NCBI GenBank assembly: GCA_017562135.1
Contig: QEYB01001329.1
Coordinates: 172,663-236,662 of the forward strand
Length of the DNA: 64,000 nucleotides
From: Dipylidium caninum
Lineage: Eukaryota > Platyhelminthes > Cestoda > Cyclophyllidea > Dipylidiidae
Direction of reading: 5' to 3'
The notes under the pieces: model-generated
The model's database searches: none
Seen by the model: only the letters and a program-made list of their open reading frames with translations
What the model was told of the DNA's origin: nothing
Part shown: piece by piece, positions 23,895 to 34,400 of the stretch
Numbering within the stretch: position 1 is the stretch's first letter
Layout: each line of letters opens with the position of its first letter
Made by a program: the position numbers and the translations under genes

Positions 23895-23998
23895 ACTACT
23901 CCTAAAGCCACCGGCACCCGCCAGAAGAGGAAGAATAACCAAAAGTGGACGGCTTTTATTGTTCACATATCAACAAATTGATTTATGAACATGAACTG
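23895..23998 (+). repeat. R6 repeat, copy 1
   Basis: This is an inverted match to 25243-25352. Landmarks are ACTACTCCTAAAGCCACCGG or its variant, CACCCGCCAGAAGAGG, and TTTTATTGTTCACATATCAA. In one frame both copies read TGTRQK, then NN and a lysine-tryptophan ending. The second copy has a TAG right after KKW, while this one continues open for a few codons. Confidence 0.5.
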
Positions 23999-24744
23999 TC
24001 AGTTACTTGGTAGCCCTACCATCTGCATTAGCACGAATAAAGGCGAGTTGTTCTATTGGAGGTCGACTGATGCCTATTCCATCTGCTTCTTCTACCGGAA
24101 GCAACAAAATACCCTCGTTAGTCTTCTCTTCCGCTGCAAAATAGGAAAGTCATTGCGCTTCAAGGCCTAAGATTTTGACATCAACTTCCACTAATGCTTC
24201 AAAAGAATGTATATCAATGGCTTATAGGTGGGCCTGTAGATGGTTTTGCCAGCGGTGGCTCCTCGTTGCAACGCGTTGGACTGGCGTCAATGCCGAAGAG
24301 ACACGTTTTACATCTATGATCACTAATAACCCATTGCACCACACTACTGGGGAGGACTAAGTTGATCTGAAGATGAAGTGAACGCTTACAGATTTGCTTG
24401 AGTGCTTCTTTTACTTACTCAGATTCCTCTTCCCATGGTAATGCCCCCAATTGTAATTCGTCCTCCTTCTGCCTCTGTTTCTTTTGATTCCGTGAATTGA
24501 GTTTCAGTTCCACATACCATCGCTGATAACGATTCTTTCCCACTAAATCCTCCTTCTGCCTCTTCCTCTCTTCCACTAGTCTTCCTCTTTTTTCTCCGTC
24601 CCTGTTTCCGCCTCAGCCCTCCACACTTCACACTCGGTCTCGACCCTTGCCAAAACCATTGACTGACTCGGTCTCACTTCTCATCCCAATCTCCTCGGCC
24701 ATTCCGCTCTCATTTTTCAGTTGTGCCGACATTTCCACCTCCAA
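23999..24744. other. Between R6 and R5, CT-rich, no supported gene
   Basis: Two direct TCCTCCTTCTGCCTCT motifs lie at about 24462 and 24548. The minus-strand frame 24419-24631 is low-complexity, rich in Arg, Lys, Glu and Gly, because of this CT-rich strand. It lies downstream of the R5 copy on the same strand but no junction supports joining them. Confidence 0.35.
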
Positions 24745-25240
24745 CTCTAATTTGACTCATTGCCAACATTATCTGCAGGAAGACTTTCAACCCTGCCTTT
24801 GTCCAAATGAGGGCCTCTCCCTTCTTCTCTCGGTCGCTTCCAAGAAGCACTGTTGACTTCTACCACTTCTGGCAGTGGCGAATAAGTACTTTTATGAGTG
24901 GGCGGATGCTGCGCCGACTGGGATTGCGTCGACCAGAAGGCACCTTGGCTGGTCTCAGTTCGCGCAATCACCCTCATGAGGAGGTAAATGTCTGAGTCTG
25001 CAAACAGATAAAAGAGGCAAATTAAATGGCCCAGAGGAATGGAGGAGGATGGCGAGCTTAACGCGTGTTAGCAGACTGCTTTAAAAAGTTAGCGAACATA
25101 AAGACAAATCACGAGAACATGATTGTAAGCATGGGGCTCAATGGCAGGGATATTGTACTTCTGCCAAGCCTCTAAACGTCACATTCAACGGATGCTGACC
25201 CCGTCGGCCTGGATAAATGACTTCACTGAAAGAGTAACCG
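24745..25240 (-). repeat. R5 duplicated segment, copy 1 (possible pseudogene)
   Basis: The reverse complement aligns over about 500 bp with 30110-30655. Two parts look exon-like. First, after a TCTTTCAG acceptor-like end, a frame reads SASVECDV, stop, RLGRSTIS, against SASIECGVERFGRSRIS in the other copy. Second, a frame beginning ETSQGAFWSTQSQSAQHP matches ETSQIALWSTQSHSAQHP in the other copy, and both go on to LPEVVE. The in-frame stop in the first part here and a later stop in the other copy suggest both are broken. The segment is joined on its outer side to an R6 copy. The family is not recognised. Confidence 0.5.
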
Positions 25241-25242
25241 AG

Positions 25243-25352
25243 AATTCATATTAATAGGTCGCTTTGTTGATATGTTAACAATAAAACTCTACCACTTCTT
25301 CCGATTGTTCTTCTTCTGGCGGGTACCTGTGACTTTAGTAGTAGTAGTAGTC
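25243..25352 (-). repeat. R6 repeat, copy 2, with (TAG)n tract
   Basis: The reverse complement matches 23895-23998. The peptide-like frame reads TTTTKVTGTRQKKNNRKKW and then TAG, and the threonine run is encoded by a (TAG)5 tract on the plus strand (25336-25351). The R6 copies point toward each other around the R5 copy, so 23895-25352 might be a 1.46-kb element with terminal inverted repeats of about 105 bp. That is an inference. Confidence 0.45.
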
Positions 25353-28300
25353 ATTGACTCAGTGTGAAGCGCAGGGGGGGGGAGATTGAGGAAAAGGGGG
25401 AGGGAGATGAAAACTAACTAAGAGGAACTAGAGAGTCGTTAACACTTTACGTTATTCTATCTCCACATCGCCTCTTCCGTCGTTTTCATTAGAGGTCTTC
25501 CGACCCCTATCCTATTACCTTATCCGGTCGATTGGACTGCCTCATGGTCACAACTTACTGTCATTAATTTAGTCTTCCTCAATTTCTACATCAATTCGCT
25601 GCTTCAAACGTCCTCTACCGTGAGTACTTCAGCCACAAAAATCGCCGCCCTAGGCCCTCATGTGATGCGAAAATATTTTGAGATCTGCCATAACCTCAGT
25701 CTCTAGGTTCCATCTCCCAACAGAAAAAGTGTGTTCTTTTAGCCTTAAACCACACAGCACTTATCTTGTCGAAACATAGCCTTCACTCACTATGAGACAA
25801 GGCGTGACGAGATAGACAGAATGAAGTGAAGATGTGTGGTTGCAGCAATCATGCTTGTGGGACCAACATTCATGGCGCTACGTGATGTGGCATCAAGTCC
25901 ACGATAAGAAAGCGAATGTGTCATGTACGAATGTTCAACATCGCTACGAATTACGACAGCGGAGCTGAGGTCAACTCGAAATGACATGCTCGAGGACGTT
26001 GAGGAGATACGCGTTTTAGCATCGCAGGGGGAGCTTAGTCCGACGCCTACTCTTATCAACAGTTTGCGTCTCGTGTTAGTGTACTTGTGAGTGAAGTCTG
26101 CTGAATTGCAAGAGCCGATGGAATTGCACTAGACCATCTTTCCCAAATTCACGCGGTCTACAGGCAGTATCTCCAGAGGCTTGGACTGAGTCTTAATTGG
26201 TAGGTTAGCGGAATGCACTGTGGTGAGTTGATGAGCGGAAGCCTTGAAGCCTCTCGAACTCAGTAGCCCTTCCGCACCTGCGAAGATCTGTTGCATGGCC
26301 GCGTACACAATCCGGCATAAAGACATTTTTTGAGCGCATACGAGGAGGCTTCAATTTGCACAAGCTTTTTTGTCTACGCAATGAACACACAACTACCTAG
26401 CGTTCTGACTTACCAGCAGAGTCTATTCAAAGCCACGGGAAGTCGAGGTGAGGTGAAGCTGGTGGGGAAGGGGAAATTCAAACGGGACCTCGTGAAACTG
26501 CGTGGGTGATTTAAAGGGAAGAAGTGACAGTAGCGGCGAAGCAAGGCATTAGCGACAGTTATGACAGTTGTCAATGCTTTATGCATTACACGGAGAGAAA
26601 GCAGGGCAGAGGACACTCTCATTTCACTCTGGTAATTTATGATGTGTGCGCGGTTGGCTCAACCGCAATTGAATACCGTCAAATTCCCTCTTCGTCGAGT
26701 TCGAAGGATGCCACTTACACGCGACATTGGGCATAATCGACGATTCAGTAGGCCAGTATGGAAGAGTGTGTGTGTACTAATTCGCCTATTCTCTTCATCC
26801 GCCTGACTTCTCAGTAAGGCACTTTTAAAATGCGTGTTTGGCGGGTGGGGAAGAGGTCCATCAAGGGAAGTAGAGGGCGTTTAGCAGACATAACTCTCAC
26901 CTTAATGGCTTTCTGCAACACCAATGAAAAGCTTCTGGTCCGTCAGATGAAACCGTTGGAATTCCTTTGTTCGTTTGATCACTCCTTGGAGAGTGGGATG
27001 CTTCCACCTGTGAAATATCCAGATACTGCGAGATATCGTCAGTGGCGAACGGTGGTGAATGCTGGTTAGCGATGAATTGGTGAAGAACGCACTGTCACAT
27101 CGCAAGGCCAGTCACCACGTTGCATCCTTCCCAGTCGATTTTCATAAACCCGTTTAAGGACAGTTCAGTGCAACTTGTCTTCGGAATGAGTGCAAATCGA
27201 CTGTCAACTGTCAACTCATGTCTACGTAACTACCCACAAGGTGTCACTTGTCATGGCGATATTGTACCAACTGAAGGCCACCCATTTGTACGTGGAATCT
27301 TATAGGTGATGGCCTCGGGCTTATCAAGTCTTCCGTATTCCTCTCACTGCACAGAAATACTAGTCCTCTCACAATTCCAAAAAATAGCACTTGTGTAGTC
27401 GGCTTAATGCAGTAGAGGGATACAAAGGATGTCCGCAGGTCATTCAAGGAACACAGGGAAGCGCCTGCCAGCCCCGCAGAGGATGAGTGGTCACCACGCG
27501 AGATTCGGGCCGGCGTGCGAGGAAGTTAAGTGAGCTCGAAGCAAACAAACATCATTCCACGGACTAGTTGCAATGAGGTGGAAATGACAAGAAACCCTAA
27601 AAGTTTGTTGAGAAGGACCATAGGAGGAGACTGGCCTCGTAAATTTGAGATCGCGTTCCTCGCTAGGGTCTCGCTAGCCATCAACTTCCACCACTGCTCT
27701 CGACTTCCACTTTGCCCCCAATGAGACAATCACCGCCCCAAAGAGCAATTAAACGAACGAATGTCAGTCTTCATCACATCCCAACAAATTCAATTGACCG
27801 ACCAGAACCGTGAGTAAGCGGGACCACTGCGCGCAACATAGGAGTCAACCAGAAACGAAAAAGCATAAGGAAACTGAGATCTGTGTCTACGCGCAGCTTG
27901 AAGCCAAAACGATAAAAGTTGTGCTGCGAACTTCTCCCAAGCCGTCTGACCGACTCTTTCAAGGGCGACCGGGTGGCGGTAGACCATTCTCCGACAACCG
28001 ATGGTGGGAGACCGGGCTCTGTATCGCCGTATTCCATCGCTCCCCTGTCTTCGCTGGAAGATCTGCAAGAGAAAGCAGAGAAGTCGTCCCGCAAGCCATT
28101 CACCCCATCGATTAACGTCAACGGCAGGTTCTCAAGCTTTCTACGACAACTTGCTCGATGGCGGTCCTCCAAATCCTCCCTTCGCGTTGTTCTGACAACA
28201 GCTCTACATGTAGAGCGAGAAGCATGTAGTGTCCGTCTCGCCTGAGATATTCAAGAAGAAAATTGATACAGATGGGTGTCAGAGCAAGTAGGAGCAGGTT

Positions 28301-29505
28301 CAAATCCCCAAGAAATCATCACAACACCTTCTGGACATTAGTAAGAGCCGTTCCACACGGCCCTATCCGTCATCCACCACAGCGTACAAGGTGAGTTGGG
28401 GCACTTTGTTTGAAGATGTACTATAGCGGGCATTCAGCAGCAGGAGCAGCAGCCGCAGCCTATGTTACAGGCGATGCGAGTGACGCCTGAGCACTACTTG
28501 ATGAGAAGGCGGAGTGAGTAGTGGGGAACAAGTTGTGCAACTAACACATCAAGACTCCTCCATCAGCCTGGTGATAAGTGATTGGTGGGGTGGACACATA
28601 GAAAGCCATGATTCACCTATGTATCAGCATTTGATGAGATACTGAGTACGTCCAGCCTGCTGTTGATGAAACAGGAGTACTCCACTTCCTGTATTCATCG
28701 ACGATGAAGGAGTGGCTGCAAGATTGTGTGAGGAAAAGGAACTGTGGACATAGGCGAGTAGAAGGTGGCCGCTTTTCAGGTGAAAGGTGTGTGAAGCAGA
28801 TGGTTGCAGTCTTTTGGTATGTGACACGTGAAAAGGGACTTAGAAAAGCTAGCGACATTTCCCATGAGGGTGGGGACGAGATGCAGTCAGAAGGTAGAGA
28901 AGACAAGGGCGTCACTTGCCCATAGTCGCTGTATGCTCTAATGCTTGACTGCAGGCTTAAGGTCAAACATTGCTGACTCCCACCTTTCTCCTCCTTCTTG
29001 GCAGGCTTGTAGGCCAATGGGAGGGATCTTGACTGACATGGAGGTGATTTTGATCTTTGTCTGCCCATATAACGTGGAAGGCAAGGCGAGGTGGCGAAAT
29101 GCACGCACGGCGAGTGGGATAACTGTGAGGCTTATTGGGGAGAAGGAGAAATGCTCTGTGTTGTATGTCTTCTTGGCCTGATTATAGCATTGTGGATTGC
29201 TTATCTGTACCACAGATGCGAAGAGGATTGAGGAGAAGCGGAATCCAGTGGTTAGGGCAAACGCGGCTTCGCCTTAGTCCCATGCGGGAGGAAAGTGCTC
29301 GCGATGTGGAGCGATAATGATTATGGAGGAAAACCAGAATTAAGGTGACTGGAGGGGGAGGAAACCATCTATTCACTATCACCTGATTGATATCGAGGGA
29401 GAGTAAGTAATGATGTGGGCAGGTGGCCTTTGAAGCAGTAGAGATTTGCATTTGCAAAAGGTATTTTGAGGAGAGAATGGGCTAATGGTGAATGGGCGAG
29501 AGAAG
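25353..29505. other. Intergenic, no supported gene
   Basis: A G9 run (25374-25382) follows the R6 copy. I found no repeat partner elsewhere in the window for most of this 4.1 kb. Frames at 27774-28172 (minus, 132 codons), 27919-28245 (plus) and 28613-29104 (minus, 163 codons) overlap frames on the other strand and carry no recognisable motif. The minus frame 26129-26326 (65 codons, MSLCRIVYAAMQ at its start) is the most protein-like, but is unsupported. Confidence 0.4.
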
Positions 29506-29516
29506 TGAATTAGTCT

Positions 29517-29761
29517 TAGTTGATCTGTGGATGCATCACAGTTGTAGCCAAATGTGTGGCGAGACTAAGAACAATGAAATTGATAGACAGAGGTCGGATT
29601 AGACTGCGTGAAGATATTGGCGGAAGCAGAAACGTGGGTTGACCGCCGAGGCAGAAGGCGAAGGTGAAGATGTTTCAATGAACGAGTCGGTAGTTCGGGA
29701 AACTGGTTGACTACTGAGCTTGCCAAGTGGCGGCCTCATCACATAGATTGAATTCAGCCAG
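29517..29761 (+). repeat. R4 left inverted arm
   Basis: This arm pairs with 30785-31030 in inverted orientation over about 245 bp with few mismatches. Examples are ATCACAGTTGTAGCC here against ATGAAGGTTGCAGCC there, and GCCAAGTGG against GCCGAGTGG. The low divergence suggests recent formation or gene conversion between arms. Confidence 0.8.
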
Positions 29762-30109
29762 CATGAAGAATCATTGACGCGGCCATAATCAATTTTAAGC
29801 TGTGGTATCGATTGAGGTTGAATTTGTCAACGCCCTTCCTCGTGCAGAAAGTCACTTTGCGAACTTGAGGTTTGCTCTCCTCTGCTTGATTCCTTGCTTG
29901 CGCATCAAATGAAGGGCGGTAGAAATTGCTTCGCCGCATTGGCCTTCGGGCGAATGTGGCGTCATTCTAAGGCAATTTGGAGTCAAGCAGAGTCTACGAA
30001 AGTGGACTGCTCAAGTGGACGGTAGGTGGACGATTGCACTGTTCTCGATTAGTTTCCTCGATTACCGGTCTTTTGCTCGGTTTTATTCTCCTGTCTCGTG
30101 GCCATTGCA

Positions 30110-30655
30110 GTGAAGAGTCAGTCGTCCAGGCCGACGGGTTCATCTCCAGTGCCGTGGTCAGCATCCATTGAATGTGGAGTTGAGAGATTTGGCAGAAGCA
30201 GAATATCCGCGCCATCGAGCCCTGAGGCTACAATGTGGGAGCGCAAACCATGTCTTCGTGATGATGAGAAAAGCGGTTAGTCTATCTCTCCGCTAACTCT
30301 TTAAGCAGTCTGCCAACAGGCGCTAACCTCTCCATCCTCCTCTATTTCTCTGGGCCGTTTGGCCCATCCGACTTACCTCCTTTTTTATTTGCGTGCACAC
30401 TCAGACACTTGTCCCGTGATGAGTGAAAGCCAATGCGAGGACTGAGACCAGCCAAATTGCCTTATGGTCGACGCAATCTCATTCAGCGCAGCATCCGACC
30501 ACTCACAAGAGGAAGACTCATCTGGCGCTTCTGCCAGAAGTAGTAGAGGAGATGAGTACTTCTTCAAAGGGGGCGAGGAAGGGAGAAGTCTCCTTTTGAA
30601 GAAAGGCAGGGTTGAAAGCCTCCCTACACCTACTGTTGGCAATGGGGGTCGCCAA
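30110..30655 (+). repeat. R5 duplicated segment, copy 2
   Basis: This is the inverted partner of 24745-25240, lying inside the R4 element. It starts right after CCATTGCAG and keeps the open frame through SASIECGVERFGRSRIS to a TAG at 30278-30280. The second exon-like part follows CACACTCAG (about 30405) and reads ETSQIALWSTQSHSAQHP before a later TGA. Two aligned acceptor-like AG sites in both copies hint at a duplicated two-exon gene fragment with an intron. No family is recognised. Confidence 0.45.
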
Positions 30656-30784
30656 CGGCATTATGCTATATTCAATGCTACTTTCGACGCCTTACTCACT
30701 ATCCACGAAGTAAATGAGGGCTGATTTTGGTCGCGGCGTAGGCCATACTCTCGTGGGGAGGTTTTGGGCACCATTTGGGAACTT

Positions 30785-31030
30785 CTGGCTGAATTCAATC
30801 TATGTGATGAGGCCGCCACTCGGCAAGCTCAGTAGTCAACCAGTTTCCCGAACTACCGACTCGTTCATTGAAACGTCTTCAAATTCGCCTTCTGCCTCGG
30901 CGGTCAACCCACGTTTCTGCTTCGGCCAATATCTTCACGCAGTGTAATCCGACCTCTGTCTATCAATTTCATTGTTCTTAGTCTCGCCACACATTTGGCT
31001 GCAACCTTCATGCATCCACAGATCAACTAA
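30785..31030 (-). repeat. R4 right inverted arm
   Basis: This is the reverse complement of 29517-29761. It lies 400 bp from the start of the satellite array, so it is the last dispersed repeat before the tandem block. A short TATATATATC run (about 31040-31051) adjoins its outer end. Confidence 0.8.
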
Positions 31031-31370
31031 GCCCAATTCATATATATATCACATCTCAAACAGCCTCACTTTATCAACAGCCATTCTTAAAAGTGGATAC
31101 ATAAAAAAGGCGAAGTATCTTCGATGCCAGTACGGATAAACGAGAGAACTTTGAATCACATTTCGTAAAGGCGGACAATCCTAACTCCTCAAGGCAGGGC
31201 GATGTGAAAATACACGATTTTAAGAATAAATCAAAGTAAAAGGAATGAATTGTATGCAAATTTATGCACCAAAGTCGATAGAAAACTTGAGTCATAAATC
31301 AAGGGCAGCTTTAAGAATGTCATAGGAGGTTACGACTCGTGCATACACCGCAATGCTTACTTATGAACCC

Positions 31371-31393
31371 ACACAAAAAACACACACACACAC
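31371..31393. repeat. CA microsatellite beside the array
   Basis: Imperfect (CA)n interrupted by A6 lies about 35 bp before the first satellite monomer. The short stretch 31042-31428 otherwise holds nothing I can name. Confidence 0.8.
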
Positions 31394-31428
31394 GTAAAAA
31401 TTCTACATTCAGGATGAAAAGACATAGG

Positions 31429-34400
31429 AGGTATATTGCCTAGGAGAATTGACACTCACTCGGGTCGGAGAGTGAGTCAATCTGCCAGAGGATAGTCATG
31501 GTTCGGCAAGCGATTTCTCCACGTACGAGGCGAAATCTCTCAAATGCCCATGTTGATGGTGTGAAGCAATGCTTCCTCCACACAAATCACGCAGAATGGT
31601 CTCCAAATTGCCGACATTGGAGTATATTGCCTAGGAGAATTGACACTCACTCGGGTCGGAGAGTGAGTCAATCTGCCAGAGGATAGTCATGGTTCGGCAA
31701 GCGATTTCTCCACGTACGAGGCGAAATCTCTCAAATGCCCATGTTGATGGTGTGAAGCAATGCTTCCTCCACACAAATCACGCAGAATGGTCTCCAAATT
31801 GCCGACATTGGAAGTATATTGCCTAGGAGAATTGACACTCACTCGGGTCGGAGAGTGAGTCAATCTGCCAGAGGATAGTCATGGTTCGGCAAGCGATTTC
31901 TCCACGTACGAGGCGAAATCTCTCAAATGCCCATGTTGATGGTGTGAAGCAATGCTTCCTCCACACAAATCACGCAGAATGGTCTCCAAATTGCCGACAT
32001 TGGAAGTATATTGCCTAGGAGAATTGACACTCACTCGGGTCGGAGAGTGAGTCAATCTGCCAGAGGATAGTCATGGTTCGGCAAGCGATTTCTCCACGTA
32101 CGAGGCGAAATCTCTCAAATGCCCATGTTGATGGTGTGAAGCAATGCTTCCTCCACACAAATCACGCAGAATGGTCTCCAAATTGCCGACATTGGAGGTA
32201 TATTGCCTAGGAGAATTGACACTCACTCGGGTCGGAGAGTGAGTCAATCTGCCAGAGGATAGTCATGGTTCGGCAAGCGATTTCTCCACGTACGAGGCGA
32301 AATCTCTCAAATGCCCATGTTGATGGTGTGAAGCAATGCTTCCTCCACACAAATCACGCAGAATGGTCTCCAAATTGCCGACATTGGAGTATATTGCCTA
32401 GGAGAATTGACACTCACTCGGGTCGGAGAGTGAGTCAATCTGCCAGAGGATAGTCATGGTTCGGCAAGCGATTTCTCCACGTACGAGGCGAAATCTCTCA
32501 AATGCCCATGTTGATGGTGTGAAGCAATGCTTCCTCCACACAAATCACGCAGAATGGTCTCCAAATTGCCGACATTGGAGGTATATTGCCTAGGAGAATT
32601 GACACTCACTCGGGTCGGAGAGTGAGTCAATCTGCCAGAGGATAGTCATGGTTCGGCAAGCGATTTCTCCACGTACGAGGCGAAATCTCTCAAATGCCCA
32701 TGTTGATGGTGTGAAGCAATGCTTCCTCCACACAAATCACGCAGAATGGTCTCCAAATTGCCGACATTGGAAGTATATTGCCTAGGAGAATTGACACTCA
32801 CTCGGGTCGGAGAGTGAGTCAATCTGCCAGAGGATAGTCATGGTTCGGCAAGCGATTTCTCCACGTACGAGGCGAAATCTCTCAAATGCCCATGTTGATG
32901 GTGTGAAGCAATGCTTCCTCCACACAAATCACGCAGAATGGTCTCCAAATTGCCGACATTGGAGGTATATTGCCTAGGAGAATTGACACTCACTCGGGTC
33001 GGAGAGTGAGTCAATCTGCCAGAGGATAGTCATGGTTCGGCAAGCGATTTCTCCACGTACGAGGCGAAATCTCTCAAATGCCCATGTTGATGGTGTGAAG
33101 CAATGCTTCCTCCACACAAATCACGCAGAATGGTCTCCAAATTGCCGACATTGGAAGTATATTGCCTAGGAGAATTGACACTCACTCGGGTCGGAGAGTG
33201 AGTCAATCTGCCAGAGGATAGTCATGGTTCGGCAAGCGATTTCTCCACGTACGAGGCGAAATCTCTCAAATGCCCATGTTGATGGTGTGAAGCAATGCTT
33301 CCTCCACACAAATCACGCAGAATGGTCTCCAAATTGCCGACATTGGAGGTATATTGCCTAGGAGAATTGACACTCACTCGGGTCGGAGAGTGAGTCAATC
33401 TGCCAGAGGATAGTCATGGTTCGGCAAGCGATTTCTCCACGTACGAGGCGAAATCTCTCAAATGCCCATGTTGATGGTGTGAAGCAATGCTTCCTCCACA
33501 CAAATCACGCAGAATGGTCTCCAAATTGCCGACATTGGAGTATATTGCCTAGGAGAATTGACACTCACTCGGGTCGGAGAGTGAGTCAATCTGCCAGAGG
33601 ATAGTCATGGTTCGGCAAGCGATTTCTCCACGTACGAGGCGAAATCTCTCAAATGCCCATGTTGATGGTGTGAAGCAATGCTTCCTCCACACAAATCACG
33701 CAGAATGGTCTCCAAATTGCCGACATTGGAGGTATATTGCCTAGGAGAATTGACACTCACTCGGGTCGGAGAGTGAGTCAATCTGCCAGAGGATAGTCAT
33801 GGTTCGGCAAGCGATTTCTCCACGTACGAGGCGAAATCTCTCAAATGCCCATGTTGATGGTGTGAAGCAATGCTTCCTCCACACAAATCACGCAGAATGG
33901 TCTCCAAATTGCCGACATTGGAGGTATATTGCCTAGGAGAATTGACACTCACTCGGGTCGGAGAGTGAGTCAATCTGCCAGAGGATAGTCATGGTTCGGC
34001 AAGCGATTTCTCCACGTACGAGGCGAAATCTCTCAAATGCCCATGTTGATGGTGTGAAGCAATGCTTCCTCCACACAAATCACGCAGAATGGTCTCCAAA
34101 TTGCCGACATTGGAGGTATATTGCCTAGGAGAATTGACACTCACTCGGGTCGGAGAGTGAGTCAATCTGCCAGAGGATAGTCATGGTTCGGCAAGCGATT
34201 TCTCCACGTACGAGGCGAAATCTCTCAAATGCCCATGTTGATGGTGTGAAGCAATGCTTCCTCCACACAAATCACGCAGAATGGTCTCCAAATTGCCGAC
34301 ATTGGAGGTATATTGCCTAGGAGAATTGACACTCACTCGGGTCGGAGAGTGAGTCAATCTGCCAGAGGATAGTCATGGTTCGGCAAGCGATTTCTCCACG

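Larger units (their letters stand above)
29506..31041. mobile_element. R4 element with 245-bp terminal inverted repeats
   Basis: 29517-29761 is a near-perfect reverse complement of 30785-31030. The outer ends read CTTAGTTGATCTGTGG on the left and CCACAGATCAACTAAG on the right, and the inner ends meet at a GAATTCAGCCAG motif. Weaker pairing continues about ten bases further out, to a GTGAATT or AATTCAT motif. The arms enclose 1023 bp that include an R5 copy. No transposase frame is present, so this looks like a non-autonomous foldback element or a MITE-like element that captured flanking sequence. Clear target-site duplications are not visible. An inverted segmental duplication is the alternative. 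Confidence 0.65.

Noticed and set aside
28613..29104. 163-codon minus-strand frame as a gene
   Set aside because: Overlapping frames on both strands, Ser/Pro/His-rich with no recognisable motif and no splice or promoter evidence.
31371..31428. Telomeric repeat at the edge of the array
   Set aside because: Only an imperfect CA run is present. I saw no TTAGGG or CCCTAA tandem run in the window.
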